64,000 bases of DNA from the NCBI GenBank assembly GCA_026393895.1, contig JAPKZG010000051.1, positions 23,670-87,669 of the forward strand, read 5' to 3'. This document shows positions 50,712 through 59,847 of this stretch, one piece after another. The notes beneath the pieces were generated by a model. The model saw nothing but the letters and a program-made list of their open reading frames with translations, made no database searches and was not told the origin of the DNA. A program made the translations under genes and the position numbers. Numbering within the stretch: the first letter of the stretch is position 1; every line of letters starts with the position of its first letter. The stretch comes from Candidatus Aminicenantota bacterium. Its GTDB lineage: Bacteria; Acidobacteriota; Aminicenantia; Aminicenantales; UBA4085.

Positions 50712-51449
50712 TCAGAATGAAACCGACCGGCTGTTATTCAGTCGCAGGACGATTCGGCCGATGCCGGCCTCGACGTCGAGATCGAGGCTGACGGGCGTCT
50801 TCCCCCAGGCCTCGTTCCGATACACTTTGCCGTCCTTGATAAAACCCGGAGCGTCGATCGAACCCAGGCCGCCCTCGACCCGGATCCGGACGCCGACGTC
50901 CGCCGGTAGTAAAATCTCGGCCCGGCCGATCCCGCCCTCGATCTGGCCGGTCACGCTTTCTTTCCGCGCTCCGGAGAGGTCGAGATCTATCCCGCCGACA
51001 CCCACCTGGATGTCGAGCTTGGTGACCGGAACGCCGCCCAAATCGATTTCGGCTTTTCCGACGCCGAGGTCCAGCCGCAGTTCCATCGGGGTTTTTGGGG
51101 ATAACTCGATGGACCATTTGTTCCGGACGCGGCCAAAGACCGGACCCATCCGCCGCTGTTCGACGAGGAGACGGGCGACTCCGTCGGAAACCTGGTGGTC
51201 GATCCGGGGCTCCCAGGGGCGCCGGTTATAATAAAATGCCCCCTTCATCAAATCGCCGTCCGCGCCGCCGCGGATCTCCATTTCGCCCGCGGCCATCTTG
51301 ATCGTGACGACGGCCCGGTTTTCGCCCTGTGAAGGGATGGTCCGATGGGTTTCCAATCTTGGTTCCGGGCGTTCCTTCCGGCAGGCCGATCCGATCAGCA
51401 AGAGAACCATGACGAGGACGAAGACATGAGGCAAACGGGCCGAGTTCAT
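50712..51449 (-). CDS. Lipoprotein with LiaF-like toastrack beta domain
   Basis: A 245-residue predicted lipoprotein (LLLIGSAC). The body is a run of regular beta turns (ELRLDLGVGKAEIDLGG, LDIQVGVGGIDLDLSG, GQIEGGIGRAEILLP) typical of the LiaF-like / DUF4097 'toastrack' fold associated with envelope stress. Function is not defined. Strong GGAGGAGGT before the ATG. The last few residues (NNSRSVSF) may derive from sequence at the edge of the AT-rich insert. Confidence 0.78.
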   Translation of the reverse strand: MNSARLPHVFVLVMVLLLIGSACRKERPEPRLETHRTIPSQGENRAVVTIKMAAGEMEIRGGADGDLMKGAFYYNRRPWEPRIDHQVSDGVARLLVEQRRMGPVFGRVRNKWSIELSPKTPMELRLDLGVGKAEIDLGGVPVTKLDIQVGVGGIDLDLSGARKESVTGQIEGGIGRAEILLPADVGVRIRVEGGLGSIDAPGFIKDGKVYRNEAWGKTPVSLDLDVEAGIGRIVLRLNNSRSVSF

Positions 51450-51523
51450 GAGAACCTCCTCCCTGGACTGTCGTCATTATATACGAAAACGGGGGGAAGA
51501 GGGTTTACGGAAAACGCGGCCGG

Positions 51524-51552
51524 TTGACATTCCGGGCGCAGGATATTATCAT
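51524..51552 (+). promoter_or_regulatory. Promoter of the five-gene envelope operon
   Basis: TTGACA (51524-51529), a 17-base spacer, then TATCAT (51547-51552), very close to consensus. A ribosome-binding site (GAAGGAG) precedes the ATG 43 bases later. An imperfect GGATA...TATCC repeat covers the -10. Confidence 0.65.
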
Positions 51553-51595
51553 ATTATCCTATAGAATTAGTAGATTATAGACGAAGGAGTCCCTC

Positions 51596-52075
51596 ATGAT
51601 TCGTCGATATGCGATCCTCATCCTAGCCGTTCCGGCGCTTTCGGCCGCGCTTTCCGCGGGGCCTTTGCTCCTCCGGCCGACCATAACCGAGACAGCCCAA
51701 GTTCAAGTCGTCGTTTTCCCGGACGAAACCGCCTGGACCCTGGTCCCCGGGCCGAATAAAAAATACCCGATCGCCGCAAACTATTATTTAAAATATTCGT
51801 TCAGCGAAAAGCCCAGGATGGGGCTGGTCATCCTCAAAATCCAGGTTTTCGATCAATACAACGACCAGGTCGTTCCTTTCAAAGCGACCGGGCGATCGGG
51901 CATGCCCTCGATGCGCGGCGCCCATGATTCGGGCGAGGTCGAGTTCAAGCTCAATAAAAAGAACGATTATCTCCTTCCCATCAACGTAGTCATGCCCGGC
52001 GATTGGGAAATCCGGGTGACCTTCCGGCTGAACGATCAGGCCGTTTTCCACGGCAGCATCCGTTTCAATGTTTAG
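51596..52075 (+). CDS. Secreted beta-sandwich protein, FixH/YtkA-like
   Basis: A 159-residue exported protein (signal to about ALSAG). The C-terminal part, ending INVVMPGDWEIRVTFRLNDQAVFHGSIRFNV, resembles FixH/YtkA-type domains, which are linked to metal handling. This is a resemblance only. First gene of an operon of five genes with overlapping or nearly overlapping ends. Confidence 0.7.
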   Translation: MIRRYAILILAVPALSAALSAGPLLLRPTITETAQVQVVVFPDETAWTLVPGPNKKYPIAANYYLKYSFSEKPRMGLVILKIQVFDQYNDQVVPFKATGRSGMPSMRGAHDSGEVEFKLNKKNDYLLPINVVMPGDWEIRVTFRLNDQAVFHGSIRFNV

Positions 52076-53066
52076 CCGCGTCCTTTCCGTCGGGCTGATC
52101 GCCGCCGCCTGTTCCGGCGGATTCGGCCCGTCTCTATTCGCCTCCGGCCGCCTTCTCTTTTTTGAAATTCAGGGCGTCGCCGGATATTCGGGTTCGGCCG
52201 GAAAAATCATCGCTTATTCGCAGGCGGCGATGGAATCGATGCAAAAACCGGGCATAGGATTCGATCTTGTGCAGCGGTTTTCCGGCGCCGGCGGCGATCG
52301 GGCGATCCTGGCCGTTCAAGGCCGGGTCGTCTGGAACGCGGGCGGAGAAAAACCGCTCGAGCCTCAAATCTACAATGCCTATCTCAAATTCAAGGCCCGG
52401 CCTTTCGACTTCTGGGTCGGGCACAATCGGCCCGAATTCGGACTGGCCGCCGTCCTCGACAGCCACGCCCTTCTCCTTCAGCCGCTGGCCATGAGCGGGT
52501 TCGGGTTCGATCGCGATTGGGGAATCGGCCTCGAGCGGGATACATCCGGAGGAGCGTGGGGCGTTTCTCTGACGTCCGGCTCCGGAATGACTCCGCGCTT
52601 CCGCGGCAATTATTTCCTCTCGGGCCGGGCGGCGTTCGGCGTCCTGACGGAAGACAATTATTCCGCCGGAGTATCCTTCGGCGCGGGACACGTCCTCGAC
52701 GTCATGGGAATTCATCTGATGAGCGCGGATCCGGCCGGTTTCGCCATGGCCGCGGCCGACGTCACCTGGCTCCGGAACAATATCGAAAACCGGGTTGAAC
52801 TCATGGCCGGAAAGCGGGCCGGGATGGGAGCGTATGCCGGACTCTGGCGGATCGGACTCGGACTCGGCGAAGAGAGCCGATTCAAGCTTGAACTCCAGCC
52901 CGCCCTCGTTCGGATGAACGGGGCGACGCGGTTTGAACTTTCCGCGGGAATGACGTTTCTCGCCCATCCCGACTGGACGATTCGGGCCATGGCCGCCGGC
53001 GACACGGAAAGCCGGTCGGCCAGATTCATTGTTCAAGTCTATTTTTACAAAGGAATCCGGCTTTGA
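52068..53066 (+). CDS. Outer-membrane beta-barrel protein, hypothetical
   Basis: A 332-residue exported protein with signal peptide and a pattern of amphipathic strands ending in FIVQVYFYKGIRL, as in porin-like barrels. No named family recognised. Its start overlaps the preceding gene by 8 bases and its end overlaps the next by 4. It may form the outer-membrane component for whatever the operon moves. Confidence 0.7.
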   Translation: MFSRVLSVGLIAAACSGGFGPSLFASGRLLFFEIQGVAGYSGSAGKIIAYSQAAMESMQKPGIGFDLVQRFSGAGGDRAILAVQGRVVWNAGGEKPLEPQIYNAYLKFKARPFDFWVGHNRPEFGLAAVLDSHALLLQPLAMSGFGFDRDWGIGLERDTSGGAWGVSLTSGSGMTPRFRGNYFLSGRAAFGVLTEDNYSAGVSFGAGHVLDVMGIHLMSADPAGFAMAAADVTWLRNNIENRVELMAGKRAGMGAYAGLWRIGLGLGEESRFKLELQPALVRMNGATRFELSAGMTFLAHPDWTIRAMAAGDTESRSARFIVQVYFYKGIRL

Positions 53067-53731
53067 AGAAACGAAGAAAGATGACCATCACCAACCGATC
53101 CGGACGCGCCCTCGTCCCGGCGCTCTTCCTCATCCTGGCCGTCGTCCTTCCGCCGCTTTGGGCCGCCGTCGGTTGCGAACTGAACGACCCCGACCGCGAC
53201 GTGAAGCGGCTGTTTCCCGAATCGACCAGCTATCAAACGCTTTATGTTTCGATCGCCCGGCAGGGAGGAGATCCTCTTCTTAAAAAAATCGAAGGCCGGC
53301 TGGGCGATTCGTTCAAAGGGCTGTTTGAAACGGCCGACGTGCCGTACACGATGTACCAAATCTTCAAGGGAACGGACCTGATCGGATATATTCACGGCGT
53401 CAACCAGAAAGGTCAATACGGCGGCATTCAGGTTTTTCTGGCCCTCGACCTCGAAGGCCGCATCCGCGCCTTCTATATCCAGAAATTGACCAATCAATCG
53501 GCCAAACTGTTGCGCGACCCGGCCTTCGGCAAGCAGTTCGTCGGGCTGACTCTCCCCGATTTCGACGATTACGATCCGGCTGCGGGCCGAGCCGAACCGG
53601 GAAGTAGGATCGCGGCCATCCAAAATCCCGCCCCCGGGGCGGAAAGCGACTTCAAGGCCGCGCTCAGGGGGGCTAAAAAGAACCTCATTCTCTGCGACGT
53701 CTTTTTATTCGGCGGGAAGTTCGTCAAATGA
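53063..53731 (+). CDS. Secreted protein, possibly FMN-bind-like
   Basis: A 222-residue exported protein (signal LVPALFLILAVVLPPLWAAVGC, a possible lipoprotein). The segment FLALDLEGRIRAFYIQKLTNQ...FGKQFVGLTLPDF loosely resembles the FMN-binding domain of RnfG/NqrC, but the covalent-flavin threonine motif is not evident. Start is TTG with AAAGGAATCCGGC before it; ATG 53081 is an alternative. Confidence 0.65.
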   Translation: MKKRRKMTITNRSGRALVPALFLILAVVLPPLWAAVGCELNDPDRDVKRLFPESTSYQTLYVSIARQGGDPLLKKIEGRLGDSFKGLFETADVPYTMYQIFKGTDLIGYIHGVNQKGQYGGIQVFLALDLEGRIRAFYIQKLTNQSAKLLRDPAFGKQFVGLTLPDFDDYDPAAGRAEPGSRIAAIQNPAPGAESDFKAALRGAKKNLILCDVFLFGGKFVK

Positions 53732-53772
53732 CGTCCGCGGGAAAGGACGTTACGTCATCGAAAGGAAAATCA

Positions 53773-54972
53773 ATGAAATCCAAAATCAGCATTTACGAAA
53801 TCGCGTATAAAAACCTCCTCCGCAAAAAAACGCGGACGCTGCTGACGATCCTCGGCATCGGGCTTTCGGCCTGGGTGTTGACCAGCTTGTTCGGGTTCAA
53901 TCAGGGATACGAATCGGCCTTAAACAAGGACATTGACAATATGGGATTTCAAGTCCTATTGACGGCCAAGGGATGCCCTTATGAAGCCGCCACCCTGATG
54001 CTCAAGGGCGGGACGGGTCTGCGTTATATGAACGAAGCCGTTTTCGCCGACATCTTGAAAAACAAGGAAGTGGAAAAGATCACCCCGATGCTCATGCAAG
54101 CCGTCTTCGATCCCAACAAAGGCGAAAGCGGCGGCCTCAACGCCTATCTCGGGATCGATCCGGCCACTTACCCGGCGATGAAACCGTTTCTGAAGTTCAC
54201 CCAGGGCGCCTGGTTCACGAAACCTCAAAGCCATGAAGCCGTCCTCGGCTATGAAGCCGCCGAACTCGAACAACGCGAAGTCGGCGACAAAATCCTCATC
54301 CCCGAGAAGAACATCGAATACACCGTCTCGGGGATTTTGACCCGATCCGGAACCCAGGACGACGGCACGATCTTCGTCCCGATCCGGACCCTGCAGAAGG
54401 ATTTTAAACAGGAGGAAAAAGTCACGGCCGTCGGGATCAAAGTTTGGAAGGACGCCGACATCACCGGGCTCGAAAACAAGCTCTATGAACTTCCCGACGT
54501 CCAGGTGGTCAGCATGTCCCAGGTCAAGTCGACGATCATGTCGCTTGTTTCGACGGCGAAAGTCATGGTGTTTTCGATCGCCTTGATCGCTATCCTGATC
54601 GCCATGCTCGGCGTTGTCAATACCATCCTGATGTCGGTCTTCGAGCGGTTTCAGGAAATCGGGATCATCAAAAGCATGGGGGCCATGCCTCAAGACGTCT
54701 TCCGGATGATCTGGACCGAAACGATCATCCTCTGCACGTTGGGCGGCGCCGTCGGCATCGGCTTTTCGTTCGCTTTGGCCAGGGTGACCGACCTCCTGAT
54801 CCGCCGCCTTCTGCCCTACACGCCGACGGGAAGCCTGGTCATCGTCAACGGCAAACTTGCCCTGGCGACCCTTGGGATCGTCATTGTCATCGGATTGCTG
54901 GCCGGGATTTATCCCGCCTGGCGGGCCTCCCGCGTCCGGCCGCTGGAAGCGATCCGAAGCGAAGGAGAATGA
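53773..54972 (+). CDS. FtsX/MacB-type ABC transporter permease
   Basis: A 399-residue permease. One N-terminal helix (TLLTILGIGLSAWVLTSLFG) is followed by a periplasmic MacB-like domain of about 220 residues, then three C-terminal helices (MVFSIALIAILIAMLGVVNTI, TIILCTLGGAVGIGFSF, LATLGIVIVIGLLAGIYPAW) and the conserved ARVTD/RASRVRPLEAI end. These act as mechanotransmission complexes in lipoprotein export, efflux or cell-wall control. ATG 53773 has AAAGGA at good spacing; ATG 53728 overlaps the previous stop and is possible. Confidence 0.87.
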   Translation: MKSKISIYEIAYKNLLRKKTRTLLTILGIGLSAWVLTSLFGFNQGYESALNKDIDNMGFQVLLTAKGCPYEAATLMLKGGTGLRYMNEAVFADILKNKEVEKITPMLMQAVFDPNKGESGGLNAYLGIDPATYPAMKPFLKFTQGAWFTKPQSHEAVLGYEAAELEQREVGDKILIPEKNIEYTVSGILTRSGTQDDGTIFVPIRTLQKDFKQEEKVTAVGIKVWKDADITGLENKLYELPDVQVVSMSQVKSTIMSLVSTAKVMVFSIALIAILIAMLGVVNTILMSVFERFQEIGIIKSMGAMPQDVFRMIWTETIILCTLGGAVGIGFSFALARVTDLLIRRLLPYTPTGSLVIVNGKLALATLGIVIVIGLLAGIYPAWRASRVRPLEAIRSEGE

Positions 54973-55664
54973 CCATGCCCACCGCCGGGACCGCCCTCGA
55001 AGCCAAAAACCTCCGCAAGGTCTATCATCGCGGCGCCGAACAAATCGTCGCCGTGGACGATGTTTCTCTGACCGTTCAAAAAGGCGAGTTCGTTTCCTTC
55101 ATCGGCCCATCCGGATCGGGGAAAACGACTCTCATCAACATCCTCGGTTGTTTGGACAATGCCACCTCGGGTTCGCTGACCCTGGGAAACGAAATATTAT
55201 TCGCCGCGGATAAGCGGATGTCCGAAAGCGAACTGACCCGCATCCGCCGCCGCGTCTTCGGCTACATCTTCCAGAAATTTTATCTGGTCCCGACGCTGAC
55301 GGTCGGAGAAAACGTCGTGCTTCCATTCGCTTTCTATCAAAAGTCCGCGGATCCGACCGATCCGGCGGAAATCCTTCGGTTTCTCGGTCTGGACAAACGC
55401 ATCGATCACCGGCCGGCCGAGCTCTCCGGCGGCGAAATGCAGCGCGTCGCGATCGCCCGGGCGCTGATCAACAAACCCGAAATCCTGCTGGCCGACGAAC
55501 CGACGGGAAATCTTGATTCGAAACGCAGCGAGGAGATCGGCGAAGTCCTCCGGTCGCTCAACAAGCGCGAGGGCCTGACGATTTTGCTGGTGACCCACAA
55601 TCCGCGCTTGGCGGCGATCGCCGAACGGACGATCACCTTGATCGACGGCAGGATCGCCGGGTGA
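54969..55664 (+). CDS. LolD/MacB-type ABC transporter ATPase
   Basis: A 231-residue ATPase partner of the permease. Walker A is GPSGSGKT, the Q-loop is YIFQKFYLVPTLT, the signature is LSGGEMQRVAIARAL, and Walker B is ILLADEPTGNLDS, then VTHNPRLA. It overlaps the permease by 4 bases and closes the operon. With the upstream exported proteins it suggests an ATP-driven envelope process. Confidence 0.92.
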   Translation: MTMPTAGTALEAKNLRKVYHRGAEQIVAVDDVSLTVQKGEFVSFIGPSGSGKTTLINILGCLDNATSGSLTLGNEILFAADKRMSESELTRIRRRVFGYIFQKFYLVPTLTVGENVVLPFAFYQKSADPTDPAEILRFLGLDKRIDHRPAELSGGEMQRVAIARALINKPEILLADEPTGNLDSKRSEEIGEVLRSLNKREGLTILLVTHNPRLAAIAERTITLIDGRIAG

Positions 55665-55667
55665 AAC

Positions 55668-55714
55668 GGCGGCCTGCGTCCCCGGAACGGGGTTCGAATC
55701 CCCCTCCATTCACC
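55668..55714 (+). tRNA. tRNA 3' fragment only
   Basis: GGGGTTCGAATCCCC is a complete T-arm, followed by CTCCATTC and an ACC end. The upstream bases resemble a long variable arm, so the parent may be a Ser- or Leu-type tRNA. No acceptor 5' strand, D-arm or anticodon arm precedes it (the ATPase gene ends at 55664). It looks like an attachment-site or rearrangement scar, not a functional tRNA. Confidence 0.55.
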
Positions 55715-55722
55715 CCACCCCC

Positions 55723-56237
55723 TTATTCGACCTCGACGACGGGCAGGAGGACGTGGGAAGGGTACTCCGCCGTGTGATAGACCCTCTGGGTCGCTCTTCG
55801 GAATTTCGTCTCCTTTTCGTTGTGGCCGCCGGTGTTCAGGTTGCGGGAGAAGAGCGGGAACATGGCCGAGGCCACTTCCACACGAATCTTGATGAACCTG
55901 GTTTCGGGTAAAGGATAGGTTGCGCCCGCGAGCCACTTGTTCGAGAACATGACGAATGTTTGGACCAGCGGCTCGTCCAGGATCTTGTTGTCGATACCCT
56001 TCAGCCAATAGTCGAACCAACGAATGTAGAGCTTCTGCCTTCCGATTCCATGACGAAGAGCTTGAAGACGCCGCTTTCGGGAAACCCGGAAATCGGCCGG
56101 GGGTGGACCTCGGCTTTCGGGACCGCGGCCTCCGCGGCCGGCCTGTCCTGTCCGGCGGAAAGCGGCAAAGTAAAGCCAAGCACGATAAGGACCAAAGCTA
56201 TGAAAGCCGAAAGCACCTTGAATCTGCTCAATTTCAT
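55723..56237 (-). pseudogene. Decayed CocE/NonD-family hydrolase
   Basis: The minus strand begins with a signal peptide (VLSAFIALVLIVLGFTLPLSA) behind AGGAAGGAGAACC. In another frame it continues with RQKLYIRWFDYWLKGIDNK...FSNKWLAGATYPLPETRF and ends with VASAMFPLFSRNLNTGG...YPSHVLLPVVEVE. These are the start and end of a CocE/X-Pro dipeptidyl-peptidase-type hydrolase. The alpha/beta-hydrolase core of several hundred residues is missing, and a frameshift joins the parts. A clear multi-deletion pseudogene. Confidence 0.75.
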
Positions 56238-56420
56238 GGTTCTCCTTCCTTCCGTCGGGGGTTAGCCCTTGATTACCATCATTAATATTTATAAGGAAAC
56301 CGGAACGAGCGGTTTTTGGATGGAAACCAATTGGCCCTTATCCGAAGTATGTGAGGTCACTCGGACAAGGAACTCCGGATAACCCATCATCTCACGTTCC
56401 GCGCCGTCTCGCCCCAAACA

Positions 56421-57683
56421 TCAGATAATGGAAAGAATAATGCTTCGGAAGAGCATCAGGTTCAGGGCGATGACGACCGCCGCCACCACCCAGAGGACGA
56501 CCCTGAGTGGGCGAGAGTTCGCATATTTCCCCATGACGACCGAGGACGACGTCAGGCGGATCTGGGTGATGATCGTGATCGGGAGCTGGACGCTGAGGAG
56601 CATTTGGGACAGGAGGAGGGCCTTGAACGGGTCGCCGATGAGGAAGATCCCGGCCGTCGCCGCGACCAGGGTCAATCCGGCGCCGATCCTCGAGTGGAGG
56701 TCCTTGATGTCGTAGGTCTCGCCGAAAATGGCGGCAAAGACCGTGCTCCCGGCCATGCCCGCCGTCATCGAGGAGGAGAGGCCCGCGAGGATCAGGGCGA
56801 AGGCGAAGACGAACGCCGCGGTCCCTCCGACGAGGGGTCCGAGCATGTCATGGGCCTGCTCGATCTCCGTGATCGCCGCCTTCCCGAAAAAAGCTGCGGC
56901 CGCGATGATGACCATGGCGCTGTTGATGGCCCAACCGACGCCCATGGAAAAGAGCGTGTCGGTGAACTCGAACTTGAGTTGCCGCCGGATCACCTTTTCG
57001 TCCGCGAGGTTCCACTGCCGGCTCTGGATGATCTCCGAGTGAAGAAAAAGGTTGTGCGGCATGACGACAGCCCCGAGGACGCTCATGATGATGAGCATGG
57101 AGCCGGGCGGAAATTCCGGGCGGATCCAGGAAACAGCCACCTTCCCCCAGGGAACGTGGACGAGAACGAGCTCGTAGAGAAACGCCAAGCCGATGACGGA
57201 AACGAAAGCAATGATCCATTTCTCGAGCTTCGGGTAGGAGTTGGTGAAAAGCATGACCAGGACAAAGGCCATGACCAGAACGGCCGCGCCCTGGAGCGGG
57301 AGGCGTGGGAAGAGCATCCGCAGGCCGATGGCCGCGCCCAAGATCTCGGCCAGGGCCGTAAAAACCGAGGCCAAGACGGCGGTACCAAGGATGAACCGGG
57401 CCGGCGCGGGCCGGACATACCGGGCCGTCGCCTCCGAGAGGCAGAGTCCGGTAGCGATGCCGAGGTGGGCCACGTTGTGCTGGAGGAAGACGAGGATGAG
57501 GGTCCCGAGGGTGATCACCCACAGGAGGGCGTAGCCGTGAAGAGCACCGGCTGCGATGTTCGCGGCCCAGTTACCCGGGTCGATGAACCCCACGGTGACG
57601 AGGAGCCCGGGGCCAAGGTAACGGAGAAAGGTGAATGCTTCCCGGCGGCGGGCGTGGGTCCTGAATCGGTCAAAAAGATCCAT
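56421..57683 (-). CDS. mntH: Nramp-family divalent metal transporter
   Basis: A 420-residue membrane transporter for Mn2+/Fe2+ driven by protons. The metal-site motifs are GFIDPGNW in helix 1 and VVMPHNLFLHS in helix 6, both canonical for Nramp. Eleven hydrophobic helices fit the family. A 10-bp palindrome TTATCGATAA at 57709-57718 and a TAAAAT -10-like box lie upstream and could mediate metal-dependent control, but neither matches a regulator site I can name. Confidence 0.9.
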   Translation of the reverse strand: MDLFDRFRTHARRREAFTFLRYLGPGLLVTVGFIDPGNWAANIAAGALHGYALLWVITLGTLILVFLQHNVAHLGIATGLCLSEATARYVRPAPARFILGTAVLASVFTALAEILGAAIGLRMLFPRLPLQGAAVLVMAFVLVMLFTNSYPKLEKWIIAFVSVIGLAFLYELVLVHVPWGKVAVSWIRPEFPPGSMLIIMSVLGAVVMPHNLFLHSEIIQSRQWNLADEKVIRRQLKFEFTDTLFSMGVGWAINSAMVIIAAAAFFGKAAITEIEQAHDMLGPLVGGTAAFVFAFALILAGLSSSMTAGMAGSTVFAAIFGETYDIKDLHSRIGAGLTLVAATAGIFLIGDPFKALLLSQMLLSVQLPITIITQIRLTSSSVVMGKYANSRPLRVVLWVVAAVVIALNLMLFRSIILSII

Positions 57684-57810
57684 ATTGGGATGACTATTTT
57701 ACCAGTATTTATCGATAAGAAATTGCTTTTTCCTCTTCTCGTCGCAAAAAACTATATCGCCGTCGGCGAAGGGGTATCAACCCGGAAAGATGCGCGACCG
57801 CACTCCTTAC

Positions 57811-57839
57811 TTGACAACGGACTCCGTTCTCCGTATTAT
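57811..57839 (+). promoter_or_regulatory. Promoter of the TetR-RND efflux operon
   Basis: TTGACA (57811-57816), a 17-base spacer, then TATTAT (57834-57839), close to consensus. Transcription would start near 57846. Confidence 0.75.
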
Positions 57840-57855
57840 GACCGGCTGGTTATAT

Positions 57856-57873
57856 TTCGACTCACTAGTCGAA
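57856..57873 (+). promoter_or_regulatory. Palindromic operator of the TetR regulator
   Basis: TTCGACT-CACT-AGTCGAA, a perfect 7-4-7 inverted repeat, lies about 10-28 bases after the predicted transcription start. The size and position suit autorepression by the first gene's product. Confidence 0.65.
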
Positions 57874-57928
57874 CGCTGGCCTGGCAACCGGCCGTCAAGG
57901 CCGGGAACGCGTCCGAAGGGAGAACGAC

Positions 57929-58540
57929 ATGGGAGTCAAAGAGCGCCGAGAGCGCGAGGAACAAACCCGGCTCGACGTCATTCTCGGCGCGGCCGAAAAG
58001 GTTTTCTCCGAGCAGGGATATTATCATACCCGCATGGACGACATCGCCGAAGCCGCCGAGCTGGCCAAGGGCACCCTTTACTATTACTTTAAAAGCAAGG
58101 ATGAGATTTTCTTTCACATTCTCGAGCGCGAGATCGGCCGGATCATCGCCGAAATCAAACGCCGGCTCCCCGAACAGGCGACTCTCCTCCAGGCTGTCGA
58201 GGCCGAGCTCAACATCTTCCTCGAATACTGCGACCGCAACCGCGGCTTCCTCAAGATCTTTCTGCCCTGCTCGAGCCGGTTCATCGAGTTCGAGGACAAG
58301 GACATCGCCCGGCGGGCGGCCCGGAGCTTCCAAGCCCACGGAGAATTCATCCGCAAGACTTTCCAGGCCAAGATCGCCCGCGAACACCTGAACCTGTCCA
58401 TCGACCAATTGATCCACTTTCAGAAAACATTCCAGATCGGGATCGGCCACAGAATCATGGAGGGCCGCACGGACGAAGCGCGCGACGCCGTTAAATTTTA
58501 TTTGAACATCATGAAAAGAATCACGAAGGAGAAATCATGA
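57929..58540 (+). CDS. TetR-family transcriptional regulator
   Basis: A 203-residue repressor. The N-terminal helix-turn-helix is IILGAAEKVFSEQGYYHTRMDDIAEAAELAKGTLYYYF (shown from family alignment as VILGAAEKVFSEQGYYH then TRMDDIAEAAELAKG). The C-terminal ligand domain is helical. It heads an operon with TolC, adaptor and RND pump genes, overlapping tolC by 4 bases. It should repress the operon until a pump substrate binds. Confidence 0.9.
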   Translation: MGVKERREREEQTRLDVILGAAEKVFSEQGYYHTRMDDIAEAAELAKGTLYYYFKSKDEIFFHILEREIGRIIAEIKRRLPEQATLLQAVEAELNIFLEYCDRNRGFLKIFLPCSSRFIEFEDKDIARRAARSFQAHGEFIRKTFQAKIAREHLNLSIDQLIHFQKTFQIGIGHRIMEGRTDEARDAVKFYLNIMKRITKEKS

Positions 58541-59847
58541 ATCAACGCCGCTATTCGTGGATCGTCGCCGCGGTTTTTCTCCTGGCCGCCGGAAGCGCGG
58601 CCCGGGCCCAAGACCGCCTGACTCTCAAGGAATCGGTCGATCTCGTCCTGAATAACAGCCAGCAGATCGACATGGCCCGGGAATCCGTCTCCGGCTCCGA
58701 GCTCAAGGTCACGGAAAGCAAAAACCTATACTGGCCCCAGGCCAATCTCACCGGGGCCTATAGCCGGATGAGCTATTTCGGGGAGATCACGATCCCCTTC
58801 AACGGCCAGACATGGACGGTCAAGTTCGGCACGCCCAATAACTACGACGTGCGGGCCACCGTCGCCGGCCAGGTTTTCAACTGGGGCCGGACGGCCCGGA
58901 CGATCGACATGAGCATGGCCGGCGTGGACCTGGCCAAAGATGGCCTGGCCATGACCAAATTCGCCCTCTCTTACCAGGTCGTCCCTCTCTACTACGGGAC
59001 GGTCTTTTTCAAGGAGGCTATCCAGGTCCTCGACGAAAATATTGAGGCCTTCCGCAACAAGCTGGACATCCTGAACCAGCGCTATGAAGCCGGGCTGGCC
59101 TCGAGCTTCGACAAAAACCTCATGGCCGTCCAGATCAGCGCTCTCGAAGCACAAAAAGTCGACTTTCAGAACAACATCGTCAAGTTCCGCCTAGCCTTCA
59201 ACTCGCTGGCCGGGCGCGACCCCGAAACGCCCTTCGAGCCGGCCGCCGAGCTGACCTTCGAACCGGCCGACTATAAAATCGAGGATCTGCTCCGGGAAGC
59301 CCGGGCCGGACGTCTGGAACTCCAACAGGTGAATCACCTGGCCGCCCTCAACCGGGCGTCGGTCGGACTGGCCAGGACCGGCAACAAGCCGACCGTGGCC
59401 GCTTCCTTCAATTACGATTTCCGCAACGGGTTCATGCCGGTGATGGAACAGCTCAAGGGCACCTGGACGGCCGCCCTGACGGTCTCTTATCCCGTCTTCG
59501 ACGGATTCCGGACCAAGACCCAGGTGGCCGAAGCCGAATCGGCCCTGAAAGTCACCGAAACGCGCCTGTCCGAACAGGAGCGGGCCGTGGCCCTGGACGT
59601 CGAGACCGCCGTGGCCGACCTGCAGGCCGCCGGACAGAAGCTCGAAATCGAAAAGGTGAAAATCCGGCAGGCCGAGGATTCCCTCCGGATCGCCGAGGAG
59701 CGCTACCGCAACGGCCTGCTCAGCGCCACCGACCTTGTCGATGCCCAGAACACCCTGGAGACCGCCCGTCTCAACGCGCTCCAGATCATTTACACGCATA
59801 AAATCGGCCAGTTCAACCTCGACCGATCCTGCGGGAGGACCATATGA
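58537..59847 (+). CDS. TolC-family outer-membrane efflux protein
   Basis: A 436-residue outer-membrane channel with signal peptide (AAVFLLAAGSAARAQ) and the two long coiled-coil repeats of the family (LTLKESVDLVLNNSQQI; LRIAEERYRNGLLSATDLVDAQNTLE). It overlaps both neighbours by 4 bases. It forms the exit duct of the RND pump encoded downstream. Confidence 0.9.
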   Translation: MNQRRYSWIVAAVFLLAAGSAARAQDRLTLKESVDLVLNNSQQIDMARESVSGSELKVTESKNLYWPQANLTGAYSRMSYFGEITIPFNGQTWTVKFGTPNNYDVRATVAGQVFNWGRTARTIDMSMAGVDLAKDGLAMTKFALSYQVVPLYYGTVFFKEAIQVLDENIEAFRNKLDILNQRYEAGLASSFDKNLMAVQISALEAQKVDFQNNIVKFRLAFNSLAGRDPETPFEPAAELTFEPADYKIEDLLREARAGRLELQQVNHLAALNRASVGLARTGNKPTVAASFNYDFRNGFMPVMEQLKGTWTAALTVSYPVFDGFRTKTQVAEAESALKVTETRLSEQERAVALDVETAVADLQAAGQKLEIEKVKIRQAEDSLRIAEERYRNGLLSATDLVDAQNTLETARLNALQIIYTHKIGQFNLDRSCGRTI

